This document shows, piece after piece, positions 19,620 through 28,552 of a stretch of 64,000 nucleotides of DNA (position 1 is its first letter; the number at the start of each line of letters is the position of its first letter). The translations under genes were made by a program, and so were the position numbers. The stretch spans positions 787,174 to 851,173 of the forward strand of contig JAKOUY010000016.1 of the NCBI GenBank assembly GCA_029782355.1, read 5' to 3'. Below the pieces are notes generated by a model, which searched no databases, was not told the origin of the DNA, and saw only the letters and a list, made by a program, of their open reading frames with translations. The DNA is from Actinomycetes bacterium (GTDB lineage Bacteria > Actinomycetota > Acidimicrobiia > Acidimicrobiales > Ilumatobacteraceae).

Positions 19620-20399
19620 TCAGGGGGAGGGGAGCGGGGTGGCTGGCTCGGCCGTCGGGCGAGGGGCGGGTTCGCCGCGCAACTCCGAGACGAGCGCCGT
19701 CAGCCGGGCCATGACCTCGTCGGTGGCCAGGCGGATCTCGTCGTTGGTCGGCGTGGTCTGCTGGCCGACGTGCATCAGCCGGCGGACGTCGATCGCCTCG
19801 CCGACGCGCACGCTGACCTTCGGCCGGCGGACCACGTTGGCCAGCAGGGCGATGAGGATCAGGCGCCGGCGGACCACCCGCTGGCTGCCCTCCATGGCCA
19901 CCGGCACGATGGGTGCCCCGCTGGCCAGGGCCAGGCGGACGACGCCGGTCTTGCCCCGCTCCGGCCACATGGCCGCATCGCGGGTCAACCGACCTTCGGG
20001 GAACATGCCGACGGCCTCGCCGGCGCGCAGGGCCTCGATGGCCGGGGCGAGCGCGTCGGCCGCCTCGGCCGTGCCGCGCTTGACCGGGATGAACCCCAGC
20101 CGGCGGACCAGCCGCCCGAGCAGCGGCGCTCGGAAGACCCCACTGGTGGCCAGCATCCGCAGGGAGCGGCCCATCCGCCGGCACGCCAGGGCCAGCAGCA
20201 CGCCGTCGGCGTAGCTGGTGTGGTTGGAGATGACGATGATGCCACCGGCGGGCAGTTGCCGGGCGATGCGCCGCCGGCCGCGCTGGCGGGCGACCTGCAA
20301 CCGGCTGACGAAGCCGATGACCGTCCCGAACAGCGCCGCGGCCACGGCGTACAAGATCGCGCCAAGCCGTCCCGGATGTCGCCAACTCACGCCGCCCAT
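19620..20399 (-). CDS. lysophospholipid/1-acylglycerol-3-phosphate acyltransferase (PlsC family)
   Basis: A 259-residue membrane-associated acyltransferase with an N-terminal hydrophobic helix (about 12-32), the catalytic NHTSYAD motif (His60, Asp65) and FPEGR (133-137), then IVPVAMEG. It probably transfers an acyl chain to lysophosphatidate or a related lipid. The start ATG at 20399 has no clear Shine-Dalgarno site. Separated from the aminotransferase gene by 39 bp on the same strand, possibly co-transcribed. Confidence 0.88.
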   Translation of the reverse strand: MGGVSWRHPGRLGAILYAVAAALFGTVIGFVSRLQVARQRGRRRIARQLPAGGIIVISNHTSYADGVLLALACRRMGRSLRMLATSGVFRAPLLGRLVRRLGFIPVKRGTAEAADALAPAIEALRAGEAVGMFPEGRLTRDAAMWPERGKTGVVRLALASGAPIVPVAMEGSQRVVRRRLILIALLANVVRRPKVSVRVGEAIDVRRLMHVGQQTTPTNDEIRLATDEVMARLTALVSELRGEPAPRPTAEPATPLPSP

Positions 20400-20438
20400 T
20401 GTGCTCGCTCCGACTGGCGGCGGTGAGCGCGATGCCGG

Positions 20439-21806
20439 TCAACCGGTCACGTAGGCGTCGGCGACGGTGAGGGCCTCGTCGAGGATCGCCAGGCCGGTCT
20501 CGACCTCGTCGACGCTGGCGGTGCACGGCGGCACGACGTGGGTCCGGTTGAAGTGGGTGAACGGCCACAGGCCCTTGGACTTGCACGCCGCGGCGAACTC
20601 GTTCATCGGTGCGGCGTCGGCGCCGGTGGCGTTGTACGGCACCAACGGTTCACGGGTCGCCCGGTTGCGGACCAGCTCGATCGCCCAGAACACGCCGAGG
20701 CCACGCACGTCGCCCACCGACGGGTGATTGGCCATCAGCTTCTCCAGGCCGGGGGCGATGACGTCGGTGCCCAGCGTGCGGGCGTGCTCGACGATGCCCT
20801 CCTCACGGAAGATGTTGATGCTGGCCACAGCGCTGGCGCAGGCTAGGGGATGACCGCTGTAGGTCAGCCCGCCGGGGTACTGGCGGGTCTGGAAGGTCTC
20901 GGCCACCGCGTCGCTGAGGATCACCCCACCGACGGGTAGGTAGCCGGAGTTGACGCCCTTGGCGAAGCACACCAGATCGGGTGCCACGCCCCAGTGCTGG
21001 TAGGCCAGCCACTCGCCGCATCGTCCGAACCCGGCCATCACCTCGTCGAAGATCAGGACGATGCCGTGGCGGTCGCACCGGTCGCGCAGGCCCTGCAGGT
21101 ATCCGTCCGGCGGGACGAGGATCCCGTTGGTGCCGACGACCGTCTCGACGATGATGGCCGCCACCGTCTGGGCGCCTTCCACCATCAGCACGTTGTCGAG
21201 GTGCGCGAGCGCCCGCTGGCACTCCTCGGCCTCGTTCTCGGCGTAGAACGCGCTGCGGTACGGGTACGGGCCCCAGAACTTGACCACGCCCGGCATGCCA
21301 GGCTCGCTGGGCCACCGCCGCGGGTCCCCGGTGAGCGTGATCGAACCGTTGGTGGCGCCGTGGTAGCTGCGGTAGTGGTTGAGGATCTTGAACCGCCCGG
21401 TGTGCAGCCTGGCCATGCGCACCGCGTTCTCCGTGGCCTCGGCCCCGCCGTTGGTGAAGAAGACCTTGGTGAAGTGGGCGGGGGTGCAGTCGGTGTTGGC
21501 CGCTTCGACGATCAGCCGGGCGGCCTCGCTGCGGGCGTCGTTGGCAAAGCTCGGCGCCACGGTGCACAGCTTGGCGGCGTACTCCTGGATGGCGGCGACC
21601 AGCTTGGGATGCTGGTGGCCGATGTTCATGTTGACCAGCTGGCTGGAGAAGTCGAGATACTTCGTTCCGTCCGCTGTCCAGAACCAACTGCCTTCGGCCT
21701 TGGTGATGACGGCCGGGGTGATCGCCCCCTGCACGCTCCACGAGTGGAAGACGTGGGCGCGATCGTTGGCGTAGGCGTCGTCGGGACGGGTGTCGAGCAC
21801 GGTCAT
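20439..21806 (-). CDS. class III (omega) aminotransferase, PLP-dependent
   Basis: A 455-residue fold-type I aminotransferase: Asp254 in LIFDEVMAGFGR binds the pyridine nitrogen, Lys283 in FAKGVNSGYLP forms the Schiff base, and FTNGGAEATENAVR (118-131) holds phosphate-binding residues. The overall pattern fits beta-alanine/taurine:pyruvate aminotransferases, which would supply malonate semialdehyde to MmsA, although the gene is 17 kb from that operon. Start ATG 21806 is chosen because TACGCT lies 6 nt upstream (minus strand); an in-frame ATG at 21890 would add 28 residues unlike the family. Confidence 0.85.
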   Translation of the reverse strand: MTVLDTRPDDAYANDRAHVFHSWSVQGAITPAVITKAEGSWFWTADGTKYLDFSSQLVNMNIGHQHPKLVAAIQEYAAKLCTVAPSFANDARSEAARLIVEAANTDCTPAHFTKVFFTNGGAEATENAVRMARLHTGRFKILNHYRSYHGATNGSITLTGDPRRWPSEPGMPGVVKFWGPYPYRSAFYAENEAEECQRALAHLDNVLMVEGAQTVAAIIVETVVGTNGILVPPDGYLQGLRDRCDRHGIVLIFDEVMAGFGRCGEWLAYQHWGVAPDLVCFAKGVNSGYLPVGGVILSDAVAETFQTRQYPGGLTYSGHPLACASAVASINIFREEGIVEHARTLGTDVIAPGLEKLMANHPSVGDVRGLGVFWAIELVRNRATREPLVPYNATGADAAPMNEFAAACKSKGLWPFTHFNRTHVVPPCTASVDEVETGLAILDEALTVADAYVTG

Positions 21807-21904
21807 GGCGACAGCGTAAACGTTCCACGATGTGCGGTACAGACCCCACTTTGTATCTGTACAAATCTCGCAGCGAACTGGTCGTGACAAGAACGCGACG
21901 TCGC

Positions 21905-21924
21905 CAACTTGTCACGACAAGTTG
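21905..21924. promoter_or_regulatory. 20-bp perfect palindrome upstream of the aminotransferase gene
   Basis: CAACTTGTC-AC-GACAAGTTG, 9-bp perfect arms with a 2-bp centre. An inverted half-site CGTGACAAG lies at 21883-21891. The spacing and short centre suit a dimeric repressor or activator operator rather than a terminator. It lies about 90 bp upstream of the predicted aminotransferase transcription start and just after the citE-like stop codon. Confidence 0.5.
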
Positions 21925-21970
21925 GTCGTGGGGGTGGGAGTTCTGGGGGATTGGGGGTGAGGGGGAGTCG

Positions 21971-22846
21971 TCAGGCGGTGGCGGCGATGGCGCGGGCGAT
22001 GGCCAGGGTGCGCTGGGCCTGGGCGACGTGCAGGTTCTCGATCATCCGCCCGTCGACGGTGGCCACCCCCTTGCCGTCGGCCAGGGCGGCCTGGAAGGCC
22101 TCGATCACCCGCTGGGCGTGGTCGATCTGTTCGGCCGACGGCGCCCAGACCTCGTTGGCGATGTCGACCTGGCCGGGGTGGATCAACGTCTTGCCGTCGA
22201 AGCCCATCTCGAAGCCCTGCACGCACTCGGCGCGGAAGCCGTCGGCGTCCTTGACGTCGTTGTAGACCCCGTCGAGGATGGCGATGCCGGCCTCGCGCGC
22301 CGCGGCGAGGGCCGTGGCCAGGTGCGGCACCAGCGGGTGACGGCCGGCGGTGCCCAGCTGGGCGAACAGCTCCCGAGCGAGGTCGTTGGTGCCCATCACC
22401 AGCACCTCGACCCGCGGGTGGGCGGCGATGGCCCGGGCGTCGAACACCGCCGTCGGGGTCTCGATCATCGGCCAGATGCGCATCGAGGACGGGGCGCCGG
22501 ACTCGTCGAGCGCCGCGCTGACCTGGTTGAGCGTGGTCACCGCCGACACCTTGGGAATCACCACCGCGCTGGCACCGGATCGAGCCGCGGCGGCCAGGTC
22601 GTCGAGCCCCCAGGCGGTGTCCAACCCGTTGCAGCGGATCGTCAGCTGGCGCCGTCCGTACTCGCCGGACGATGCCGCGGCCACGGCGTTGACCCGGGCA
22701 GCCTCCTTGGCGTCCGGAGCAACCGCGTCTTCCAGGTCGAAGATGATCGCGTCGGCGGCCAGCGTCTTGGCCTTCTCCAGCGCTCGCTCGTTGGCGGCCG
22801 GCATGTACAGCACGGAGCGGCGCGGCACGATCGGTGCGGCGCTCAT
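21971..22846 (-). CDS. HpcH/HpaI aldolase/citrate lyase beta-like protein (second CitE homologue)
   Basis: A 291-residue TIM-barrel CitE-like enzyme with the metal-binding [10 protein letters not shown] motif (38-47) and [11 protein letters not shown]. Candidate roles are (3S)-malyl-CoA thioesterase (Mcl2-like) or another CoA-lyase. Its ATG overlaps the stop of the malyl-CoA lyase gene (ATGA at 22846-22843), so the two are translated together. The frame is open 26 codons further upstream but only within that gene. Confidence 0.8.
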   Translation of the reverse strand: MSAAPIVPRRSVLYMPAANERALEKAKTLAADAIIFDLEDAVAPDAKEAARVNAVAAASSGEYGRRQLTIRCNGLDTAWGLDDLAAAARSGASAVVIPKVSAVTTLNQVSAALDESGAPSSMRIWPMIETPTAVFDARAIAAHPRVEVLVMGTNDLARELFAQLGTAGRHPLVPHLATALAAAREAGIAILDGVYNDVKDADGFRAECVQGFEMGFDGKTLIHPGQVDIANEVWAPSAEQIDHAQRVIEAFQAALADGKGVATVDGRMIENLHVAQAQRTLAIARAIAATA

Positions 22847-23898
22847 GACGTGAACCCGTAGGCCGTGGCCAGCTCGGGGTCGCGGGCGGCCAGCTCGCGG
22901 GCCAGGTTGACCACCACGTGGCACTGCTTCACGGAGGCGTCGTCCTCCATCTTCCCGTCCAGCATGATCGCTCCGGTTCCGTCACCCATGGCCTCGATCA
23001 CCCGCTGGGCCTGGGCGACGTCGGCCGGGCGGGGGCTGAACACCCGCTTGGCGATCTCGATCTGTGCCGGGTGCAGGCTCCAGGCCCCGACGCACCCGAG
23101 CAGGTAGGCGTTGCGGAACTGGTCTTCGCAGGCCACGGTGTCCTTGATGTCGCCGAACGGCCCGTAGAACGGCAGCAGCCCGTAGGTCACGCAGGCGTCG
23201 ACCATCCGGGCCAGGGTGTAGTGCCACAGGTCCTGCTGGTAAGTCGGGCGGGGCGCGGCCGGGTCGTCGGCCGACGGATCGGCGCGCACCAGGTAGTCGG
23301 GGTGCCCGCCGCCGACGCGCGTCGTCTTCATCCGCCGGTTGGCGGCGAGGTCGGCCGGGCCGAGCGACAGGCCCTGCATGCGCGGCGACGCCGCGCAGAT
23401 GGCCTCGATGTTGGCGACGCCGCGAGCGGTCTCGAGGATGGCGTGGACGAGCAGCGGCCGGGTCAACCCGGCGCGAGCCTCGAGTTGGGCCAGCAGGCGG
23501 TCGACGTAGTGGATGTCCTCCGGTCCTTCGACCTTCGGCACCATGATCACGTCGAGCTGGTCGCCGATCTCGGTGACCAGCGTGGTCAGGTCGTCGAGGA
23601 CCCACGGCGAGTCGAGGCTGTTGACCCGGGTCCAGAACTGGGTGGTGCCGAAGTCGACGGTCCGGCCGACCCGGACCAACCCGGCACGGGCGGCCTCCTT
23701 GTCGGCCATCGGGATGGCGTCCTCCAGGTTGCCGAGGAGGATGTCGACGGTGGGCGCCAGTTCCGGCAGCTTGGCGACGAGCTTGTCGTTGTGCGGCGGG
23801 AAGAAGTGGATCACCCGGCTGGGGCGCACGGGGATCTCGCGCACCGGCTCGGGCGCCCCGACCGCCAGCGGTTTGAAGAAATCACGGGGACTGCGCAC
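22843..23898 (-). CDS. mcl1: L-malyl-CoA/beta-methylmalyl-CoA lyase
   Basis: A 351-residue CitE-superfamily lyase that cleaves beta-methylmalyl-CoA to glyoxylate and propionyl-CoA and joins or cleaves malyl-CoA. Visible residues: NLEDAIP (Glu59, Asp60), Arg91, Glu156 in HAILETARG and Asp183 in [14 protein letters not shown], a segment that matches the LGAADFA region of characterised Mcl1. The start is GTG 23898, with TACCGT (23910-23905) 6 nt before it. The neighbouring Mcd-like and Mch-like genes support an ethylmalonyl-CoA pathway role. Confidence 0.8.
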   Translation of the reverse strand: MRSPRDFFKPLAVGAPEPVREIPVRPSRVIHFFPPHNDKLVAKLPELAPTVDILLGNLEDAIPMADKEAARAGLVRVGRTVDFGTTQFWTRVNSLDSPWVLDDLTTLVTEIGDQLDVIMVPKVEGPEDIHYVDRLLAQLEARAGLTRPLLVHAILETARGVANIEAICAASPRMQGLSLGPADLAANRRMKTTRVGGGHPDYLVRADPSADDPAAPRPTYQQDLWHYTLARMVDACVTYGLLPFYGPFGDIKDTVACEDQFRNAYLLGCVGAWSLHPAQIEIAKRVFSPRPADVAQAQRVIEAMGDGTGAIMLDGKMEDDASVKQCHVVVNLARELAARDPELATAYGFTS

Positions 23899-23949
23899 GA
23901 GCCCACGGTACCCAGTGGGTCGGGCGGGGAGCCAACGACGCCGGCTCTA

Positions 23950-23988
23950 CAGGGTGTCCGGTGCTTGCCCGTTGCACCGGACACCCTG
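23950..23988. repeat. perfect 15-bp inverted repeat between divergent genes
   Basis: CAGGGTGTCCGGTGC (23950-23964) pairs perfectly with 23974-23988 around a 9-nt loop. It lies between divergently transcribed mcl1 and the methyltransferase-rhodanese gene, so it does not terminate either; it may be an operator or a small mobile palindrome. Confidence 0.6.
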
Positions 23989-24114
23989 GAGCGAGGTGGG
24001 CGCCCGGGAGGGGAAGTCCGTTGCGCTCACCAACCCACAGAGTGGGTTCTCGGTGGGTTGATACGTCGGATCGCGCCGATCGGTTCACCAGTGCGGGGCC
24101 GTACGCTCGCGGCG

Positions 24115-25125
24115 ATGTCGTTCGGTGTGCACGAGGAAGCGGTGTCGCCGGCCTGGCGCACCTGGCGCCGCCGGGTCGACCTCGACGAGTACGAGGCCCG
24201 CTGGGATCGCCTCGCCGAGGCCGGCGAGGACGTCCACGGCGAGGCCGACCTGGTGGCGTCGTACGTCCCGTCGGCGGTGCTCGACGCCGGCTGCGGGATG
24301 GGCCGCCTGGCCATCGAGCTGGATGCCCGCGGGATCGACGTGGTGGGCGTCGACCTCGACGACGACCTGCTGGCCCGGGCCCGCCGGCGGGCACCGGGGG
24401 TCACCTGGGTGCACCACGACCTGGCCACCGTCCAGCTCGACCGGCGCTTCGACGTGGTGGCCATGCCGGGCAACGTGATGGTGTTCTGCCGCCCGGTCGA
24501 TCGCCGGGCGATCCTGCACAACATGACCCAGCACCTGTTGCCCGGCGGGGTGTTGGTGGCCGGGTTCACCCTCGACGCCGACAGCGGTCCGAGCCTGGGG
24601 GAGTACGAGGCCCTGTGCGCCGACTGTGACCTGACCGCCGAAGCGCGCTGGTCGACCTGGGACCGCCAGCCGTTCGCCGGCGGCGACTACGCGGTCTGCG
24701 TCCACCGCCGGACGCGTCGGTTCACCGTCCACGACCTAGTCGCCGAGGCTCGCTCCACCATCCGCCGGGTGACCCCGGCCGAACTCGACGCCGCCCGCCG
24801 CACCGCCGGGCCGCCCACGGTGATCGACATCCGCAGCCACGTCGACCGGCAGCGCTTCGGCACCATCGAGGGTTCGCTGCACCTGCCGCGCACGGTGGTC
24901 GAGTGGCGGATGGATCCGGCCAACGGCTTCACGGCCCCCGGCATGCGCTTCCCCGATCAGCCGCTGGTGGTCGTGTGTAATCGGGGCTACAGCTCGTCGC
25001 TGGCAGCCGCCCACCTCCGGCGCCTCGGCTGGACCGACGTGGCCGATCTGGTGGGAGGGATGGGCGAGTGGCGCCTGGGCGGGTTCCCGGTGGTGGCGCC
25101 GGATCACTCCTTCTTGGACTTCTGA
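24115..25125 (+). CDS. SAM-dependent methyltransferase fused to a rhodanese domain
   Basis: A 336-residue two-domain protein. Residues about 25-195 form a class I methyltransferase with motif I VLDAGCGMGRL (57-67) and VVGVDLDD; residues about 215-336 form a rhodanese domain with the active-site loop VVCNRGYSS, whose Cys could carry a persulfide. The substrates are unknown; the combination suggests thiol or sulfide chemistry. ATG 24115 is 7 nt after TACGCT (24102-24107), consistent with a leaderless transcript. The frame stays open upstream but across the promoter region. Confidence 0.82.
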   Translation: MSFGVHEEAVSPAWRTWRRRVDLDEYEARWDRLAEAGEDVHGEADLVASYVPSAVLDAGCGMGRLAIELDARGIDVVGVDLDDDLLARARRRAPGVTWVHHDLATVQLDRRFDVVAMPGNVMVFCRPVDRRAILHNMTQHLLPGGVLVAGFTLDADSGPSLGEYEALCADCDLTAEARWSTWDRQPFAGGDYAVCVHRRTRRFTVHDLVAEARSTIRRVTPAELDAARRTAGPPTVIDIRSHVDRQRFGTIEGSLHLPRTVVEWRMDPANGFTAPGMRFPDQPLVVVCNRGYSSSLAAAHLRRLGWTDVADLVGGMGEWRLGGFPVVAPDHSFLDF

Positions 25126-25159
25126 GGTCGGACTGCCGAGTGGGGATGGCGGCGGACGG

Positions 25160-26758
25160 TCAGGCCGCCAGGCGGTCGAGCAGCCGGCGGGTGATGACCT
25201 TCAGGCACAGGGTCTCGTCGGCGCCCTCGAAGATGCTCAGCACCCGGGCATCGACGAACAGCCGGGACACGGCGAACTCCTCGGCGTAGCCCATGCCGCC
25301 GTGGATCTGCAGGGCTTCGCGGGTCACCCACTCGGCGGCCTTGCACACGTAGGCCTTCACCATGCTGGCCTCGGCCATGCCCTGCCCGTCGGCCATCAGC
25401 GCGGCGACCCGGTAGGCGAACTGCCGCCCGGCCTGGATCAGGACGGCCATCCGTCCCAGCTTGACCTGGGTGAGCTGGTACTCGACGATGTTCTGGCCGA
25501 AGACCTTGCGGTTCCGGGCGTAGTCGAGCGCCGCCTCGTAGGCCGCCTGCATCACCCCGACGGCACGCGCCGCGGTCTGCAGCCGGCCGTTCTCGAAGCC
25601 CTGCATCTGGAAGTAGAAGCCCTTGCCGGCGCCGTCGGTCTCGCCGACGAGGTGGTCGGCGGGGACCCACCAGTTGTCCAGGGCGACCTCGTAGCTGTGC
25701 ATGCCGCGGTAGCCGATCGTGTCGATCGCCCGGCCCTCCATCGTCGCGCCGGTTCCCTCCTGGACGAAGCGGAAACCGTGGCCCTCGCCGCGCGGCTTGG
25801 GAACGATGAACACGCTCAGGCCGCGGTGGTCGGTGCTGCCGGGCGTGGTCCGGGCCAGCAGCATCAGCACGTCGGCGCGGGCGGCGAAGGTGCACCAGGT
25901 CTTGACCCCGTTGATCACGTATCCGTCGGCGCCGTCCGGACCCGTGGCCGGGGCGGCCGTGACCTTGACGCCGGCGACGTCGCTGCCGTAGTCCGGCTCG
26001 GTCACCGCCACGGCGGCCATCACCTCGGCGGTGGCCAGCTTCGGCAACCAGGTCTGCTTCTGCGCCTCGGTCCCGCCGCGCACCAGTGCCCGGGTGAGGA
26101 TCTCCGGTCGGGTGATCAGCGAGCCGCCGATGCCCAGCGAGCCCCGGCTGAGCTCCTCGGTGGCCACGACCATGCCGAGGTACTCGCCCGCTCCACCCTC
26201 GCTGAACCCGCCGTACTCGGCCGGCACGCTGAGCCCGAAGGCGCCCATCTCGGCCAGGCCGGCGATGATCTCCTCGGGGACGTCGGCGTTCGTTCGGTGG
26301 ACGTGCTCGGCGCGCGGCGCGATCTCCTTGTCGGCGAAGGCCCGGAAGGTGTCCTGGACCATCTCGAAGTCACCGTCGAGGTGCCGCGGACCGGGCGTCG
26401 CCGCCAGGGCGGCCACGTAGTCCGGGTCGCGGTAGGTCTCGAGGAACGGGTGGGCGTCACGCAACGGCGCCGGCTCGACCCCCCACAGCCGCTCCCGACC
26501 GGCGATCCGGGTGATCAGGTCGTGGATCATGTCGGCCACGAAAGCGCAGGTCAGGGCGCCCTCGAGGTCGCCCTTGGTGCCGTAGTCGAGCATCGCCCGG
26601 GCGGTCTCGACCTGCGCCGCGGCATGGGCCAGGTCGTAGGCGACAGCCTGTTGGGCGTCGGCGCCGCCGGTCGCGGCGAGGTGGGCCAGCGCGGTCTGGA
26701 CGACGCCACCGGCCAGCTCGGTGACGTGCGCCGCGGCGCGCAGATCGGGGGAGGTCAT
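25160..26758 (-). CDS. mcd: acyl-CoA dehydrogenase, (2S)-methylsuccinyl-CoA dehydrogenase-like
   Basis: A 532-residue flavoprotein, longer than ordinary acyl-CoA dehydrogenases because of about 130 extra N-terminal helical residues, a feature of methylsuccinyl-CoA dehydrogenase in the ethylmalonyl-CoA pathway. The catalytic base is Glu511 in SIFEGADE; AVTEPDYGSD and IHGGMGYAEEF are the FAD-domain signatures. It would make mesaconyl-CoA for the MaoC-type hydratase at 29829. TAACGT lies 7 nt before ATG 26758 on the minus strand. Assignment rests on length and neighbours; a general acyl-CoA dehydrogenase is the alternative. Confidence 0.75.
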   Translation of the reverse strand: MTSPDLRAAAHVTELAGGVVQTALAHLAATGGADAQQAVAYDLAHAAAQVETARAMLDYGTKGDLEGALTCAFVADMIHDLITRIAGRERLWGVEPAPLRDAHPFLETYRDPDYVAALAATPGPRHLDGDFEMVQDTFRAFADKEIAPRAEHVHRTNADVPEEIIAGLAEMGAFGLSVPAEYGGFSEGGAGEYLGMVVATEELSRGSLGIGGSLITRPEILTRALVRGGTEAQKQTWLPKLATAEVMAAVAVTEPDYGSDVAGVKVTAAPATGPDGADGYVINGVKTWCTFAARADVLMLLARTTPGSTDHRGLSVFIVPKPRGEGHGFRFVQEGTGATMEGRAIDTIGYRGMHSYEVALDNWWVPADHLVGETDGAGKGFYFQMQGFENGRLQTAARAVGVMQAAYEAALDYARNRKVFGQNIVEYQLTQVKLGRMAVLIQAGRQFAYRVAALMADGQGMAEASMVKAYVCKAAEWVTREALQIHGGMGYAEEFAVSRLFVDARVLSIFEGADETLCLKVITRRLLDRLAA

Positions 26759-26838
26759 GAGCGAAACGTTAGTTACCGGCGGGTTCGGCGGGGAATTGAC
26801 CGTTCGCCCCCGGGGGTGTGGTGTGCCAGGCTGGACCG

Positions 26839-27486
26839 GTGAGCCGACCCGACGTCACCGGCACGGACCCCCGGCCGACCAGGCTGTGCCTGTTCTGCGG
26901 CTCCAACGCCGGGTCGTCGGACGTCTACACCGAGGCCGCCCGGGCCTTCGGTGCGGCGGTGGCCCAGCGCGGCATCACCCTCGTGTACGGCGGTGGCAGC
27001 GTCGGGCTGATGGGCGAGGGTGCCAACGCCGCGCTGGCCGAGGGCGGCCGGGTGATCGGGGTGATCACCGAGCAGCTGCTGCGCGCCGAGGTGGCCCACG
27101 GCGGCCTGACCGAGCTGGAGGTGGTCAACTCGATGCACGCCCGCAAGGCGCGGATGACCGAGCTCTCCGACGGGTTCGTCGTGCTGCCCGGCGGGCTGGG
27201 GACCCTGGACGAGCTGGCCGAGATCCTGACCTGGAACCAGCTGGGCATCGTGACCAAGCCGGTGGTCCTGCTGGACGTTGACGGCTACTGGGCGGCGCTG
27301 CACGAGTGGGTCGAGAGCGCGGTCGTCAGCGGGTTCGTCCGCCCGTCGCACCGCATGCTGCTGCAGCGTGCCGCCACGGTCGACGAGGCCATCGCCCTGG
27401 CCACCGGGCCGGCTCCGGACGTCGGCCACAAGTGGATCGACCTCGACCCGTCGAACACCGGGGAGATCCGCCGGGCCGACGGCTGA
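26839..27486 (+). CDS. LOG family nucleoside 5'-monophosphate phosphoribohydrolase
   Basis: A 215-residue Rossmann-fold protein (TIGR00730 type) with the diagnostic PGGLGTLDE motif (117-125) preceded by YGGGSVGLMG (50-59) and the conserved MHARKARM. Family members release the base from cytokinin nucleotides or, more generally in bacteria, from purine/pyrimidine 5'-monophosphates. GTG 26839 is preferred because CAGGCT lies 6 nt upstream and the protein then begins in the expected place; an in-frame GTG at 26818 would overlap that motif. Confidence 0.88.
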   Translation: MSRPDVTGTDPRPTRLCLFCGSNAGSSDVYTEAARAFGAAVAQRGITLVYGGGSVGLMGEGANAALAEGGRVIGVITEQLLRAEVAHGGLTELEVVNSMHARKARMTELSDGFVVLPGGLGTLDELAEILTWNQLGIVTKPVVLLDVDGYWAALHEWVESAVVSGFVRPSHRMLLQRAATVDEAIALATGPAPDVGHKWIDLDPSNTGEIRRADG

Positions 27487-27535
27487 GCCGCCGGGTCCGG
27501 CGAGGGCCTCGATCGGCGCTGGTACGGTCGTCGCC

Positions 27536-28552
27536 GTGGGGATCGAGGACATCGGCGAGGCACTGTTCGCCCCCGACGCCCCGCACGGCACGAGCCTGGC
27601 GTTGGTCGTGCTAGTGGACGGCGAGGTGATCCACGAGCGCTACGGCCACCAGCCGGACACGGTGTTCGGGCCCGGCCGGCCGGTCACCGCCGAGACCCCG
27701 TTGATCTCGTGGAGCATGGCCAAGAGCCTGACGCACGCGCTGGTCGGCCTGCTCGTGGCCGACGGCCGGCTGGATCTCGATCGACCCGCTCCCGTGGCCG
27801 GATGGGCCGGGACGCTCAAGGAGCAGATCACCGTGCTCGACCTGCTGGAGATGCGCAGCGGGCTGCACTTCGTCGAGGACTACGTGGATCCCGAGGTCAG
27901 CAACTGTCTGGCGATGCTGTTCGGCCACGGCGCCGCCGACATGGCCGCCTACGCCGCCGGTCAACCGCTGGAGCACCCGCCGGGATCGTGGTGGAACTAC
28001 TCGAGCGGGTCCACCAACATCGTGGCGCGGATCTGCGGCGACCTGGTCGGTGGCGGACGGCCCGGCATGGAGACCTTCCTGGCCGAGCGCCTGTTCGGCC
28101 CGGTCGGCATGACCCACGCCACCGCCGGATTCGATGACGCCGGGACCTTCGTCGGATCGAGCTACGTCCACGCCACCGCCCGGGACTTCGCCCGCTTCGG
28201 CGAGCTGTACCGCCACGACGGGATGATCCGGGGGACGCGGATCCTGCCGGCCGGCTGGGCCGACCACGCCCGCCGCTTCGTGGCCGTCGATCCGGACAAC
28301 GGGCTGCACTACGGGCGTCACTGGTGGATGTTCCCCTCCCTCCCCGGGGCCCTGGCCGCCTGCGGGTACGAGGGCCAGCACCTGCTGGTCGTGCCGGATC
28401 GCCAGCTCGTGGTGGTCCACCTCGGCAAGACCCCGGCCGAGCGCATCGATCTGCTCCGCGCCCAGCTGCTGGCGCTGGTCGAGCAGGTCCGGCCGGCGCG
28501 GCCGGTCGAGCCGTCGCCGGCCGCGGAGGCTGGCCTAAGGTCGTCCGAGTGA
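27536..28552 (+). CDS. serine hydrolase of the beta-lactamase/D-Ala-D-Ala carboxypeptidase fold
   Basis: A 338-residue cytoplasmic protein of the class C beta-lactamase-like (PF00144) family. Nucleophile motif S-x-x-K is SMAK (Ser60-Lys63); the second motif is YSSG (Tyr155) in NYSSGSTN. Such proteins are often esterases or amidases rather than beta-lactamases. GTG 27536 lies 7 nt after TACGGT, a leaderless start. The 3' end overlaps the membrane-protein gene by GTGA. Confidence 0.85.
   Translation: MGIEDIGEALFAPDAPHGTSLALVVLVDGEVIHERYGHQPDTVFGPGRPVTAETPLISWSMAKSLTHALVGLLVADGRLDLDRPAPVAGWAGTLKEQITVLDLLEMRSGLHFVEDYVDPEVSNCLAMLFGHGAADMAAYAAGQPLEHPPGSWWNYSSGSTNIVARICGDLVGGGRPGMETFLAERLFGPVGMTHATAGFDDAGTFVGSSYVHATARDFARFGELYRHDGMIRGTRILPAGWADHARRFVAVDPDNGLHYGRHWWMFPSLPGALAACGYEGQHLLVVPDRQLVVVHLGKTPAERIDLLRAQLLALVEQVRPARPVEPSPAAEAGLRSSE

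Noticed and set aside
15554..20586. Two very long minus-strand open frames (about 875 and 900 codons)
   Set aside because: Antisense to korA/korB and the TPR gene; composition is typical of frame shadows and no family motif is recognisable.
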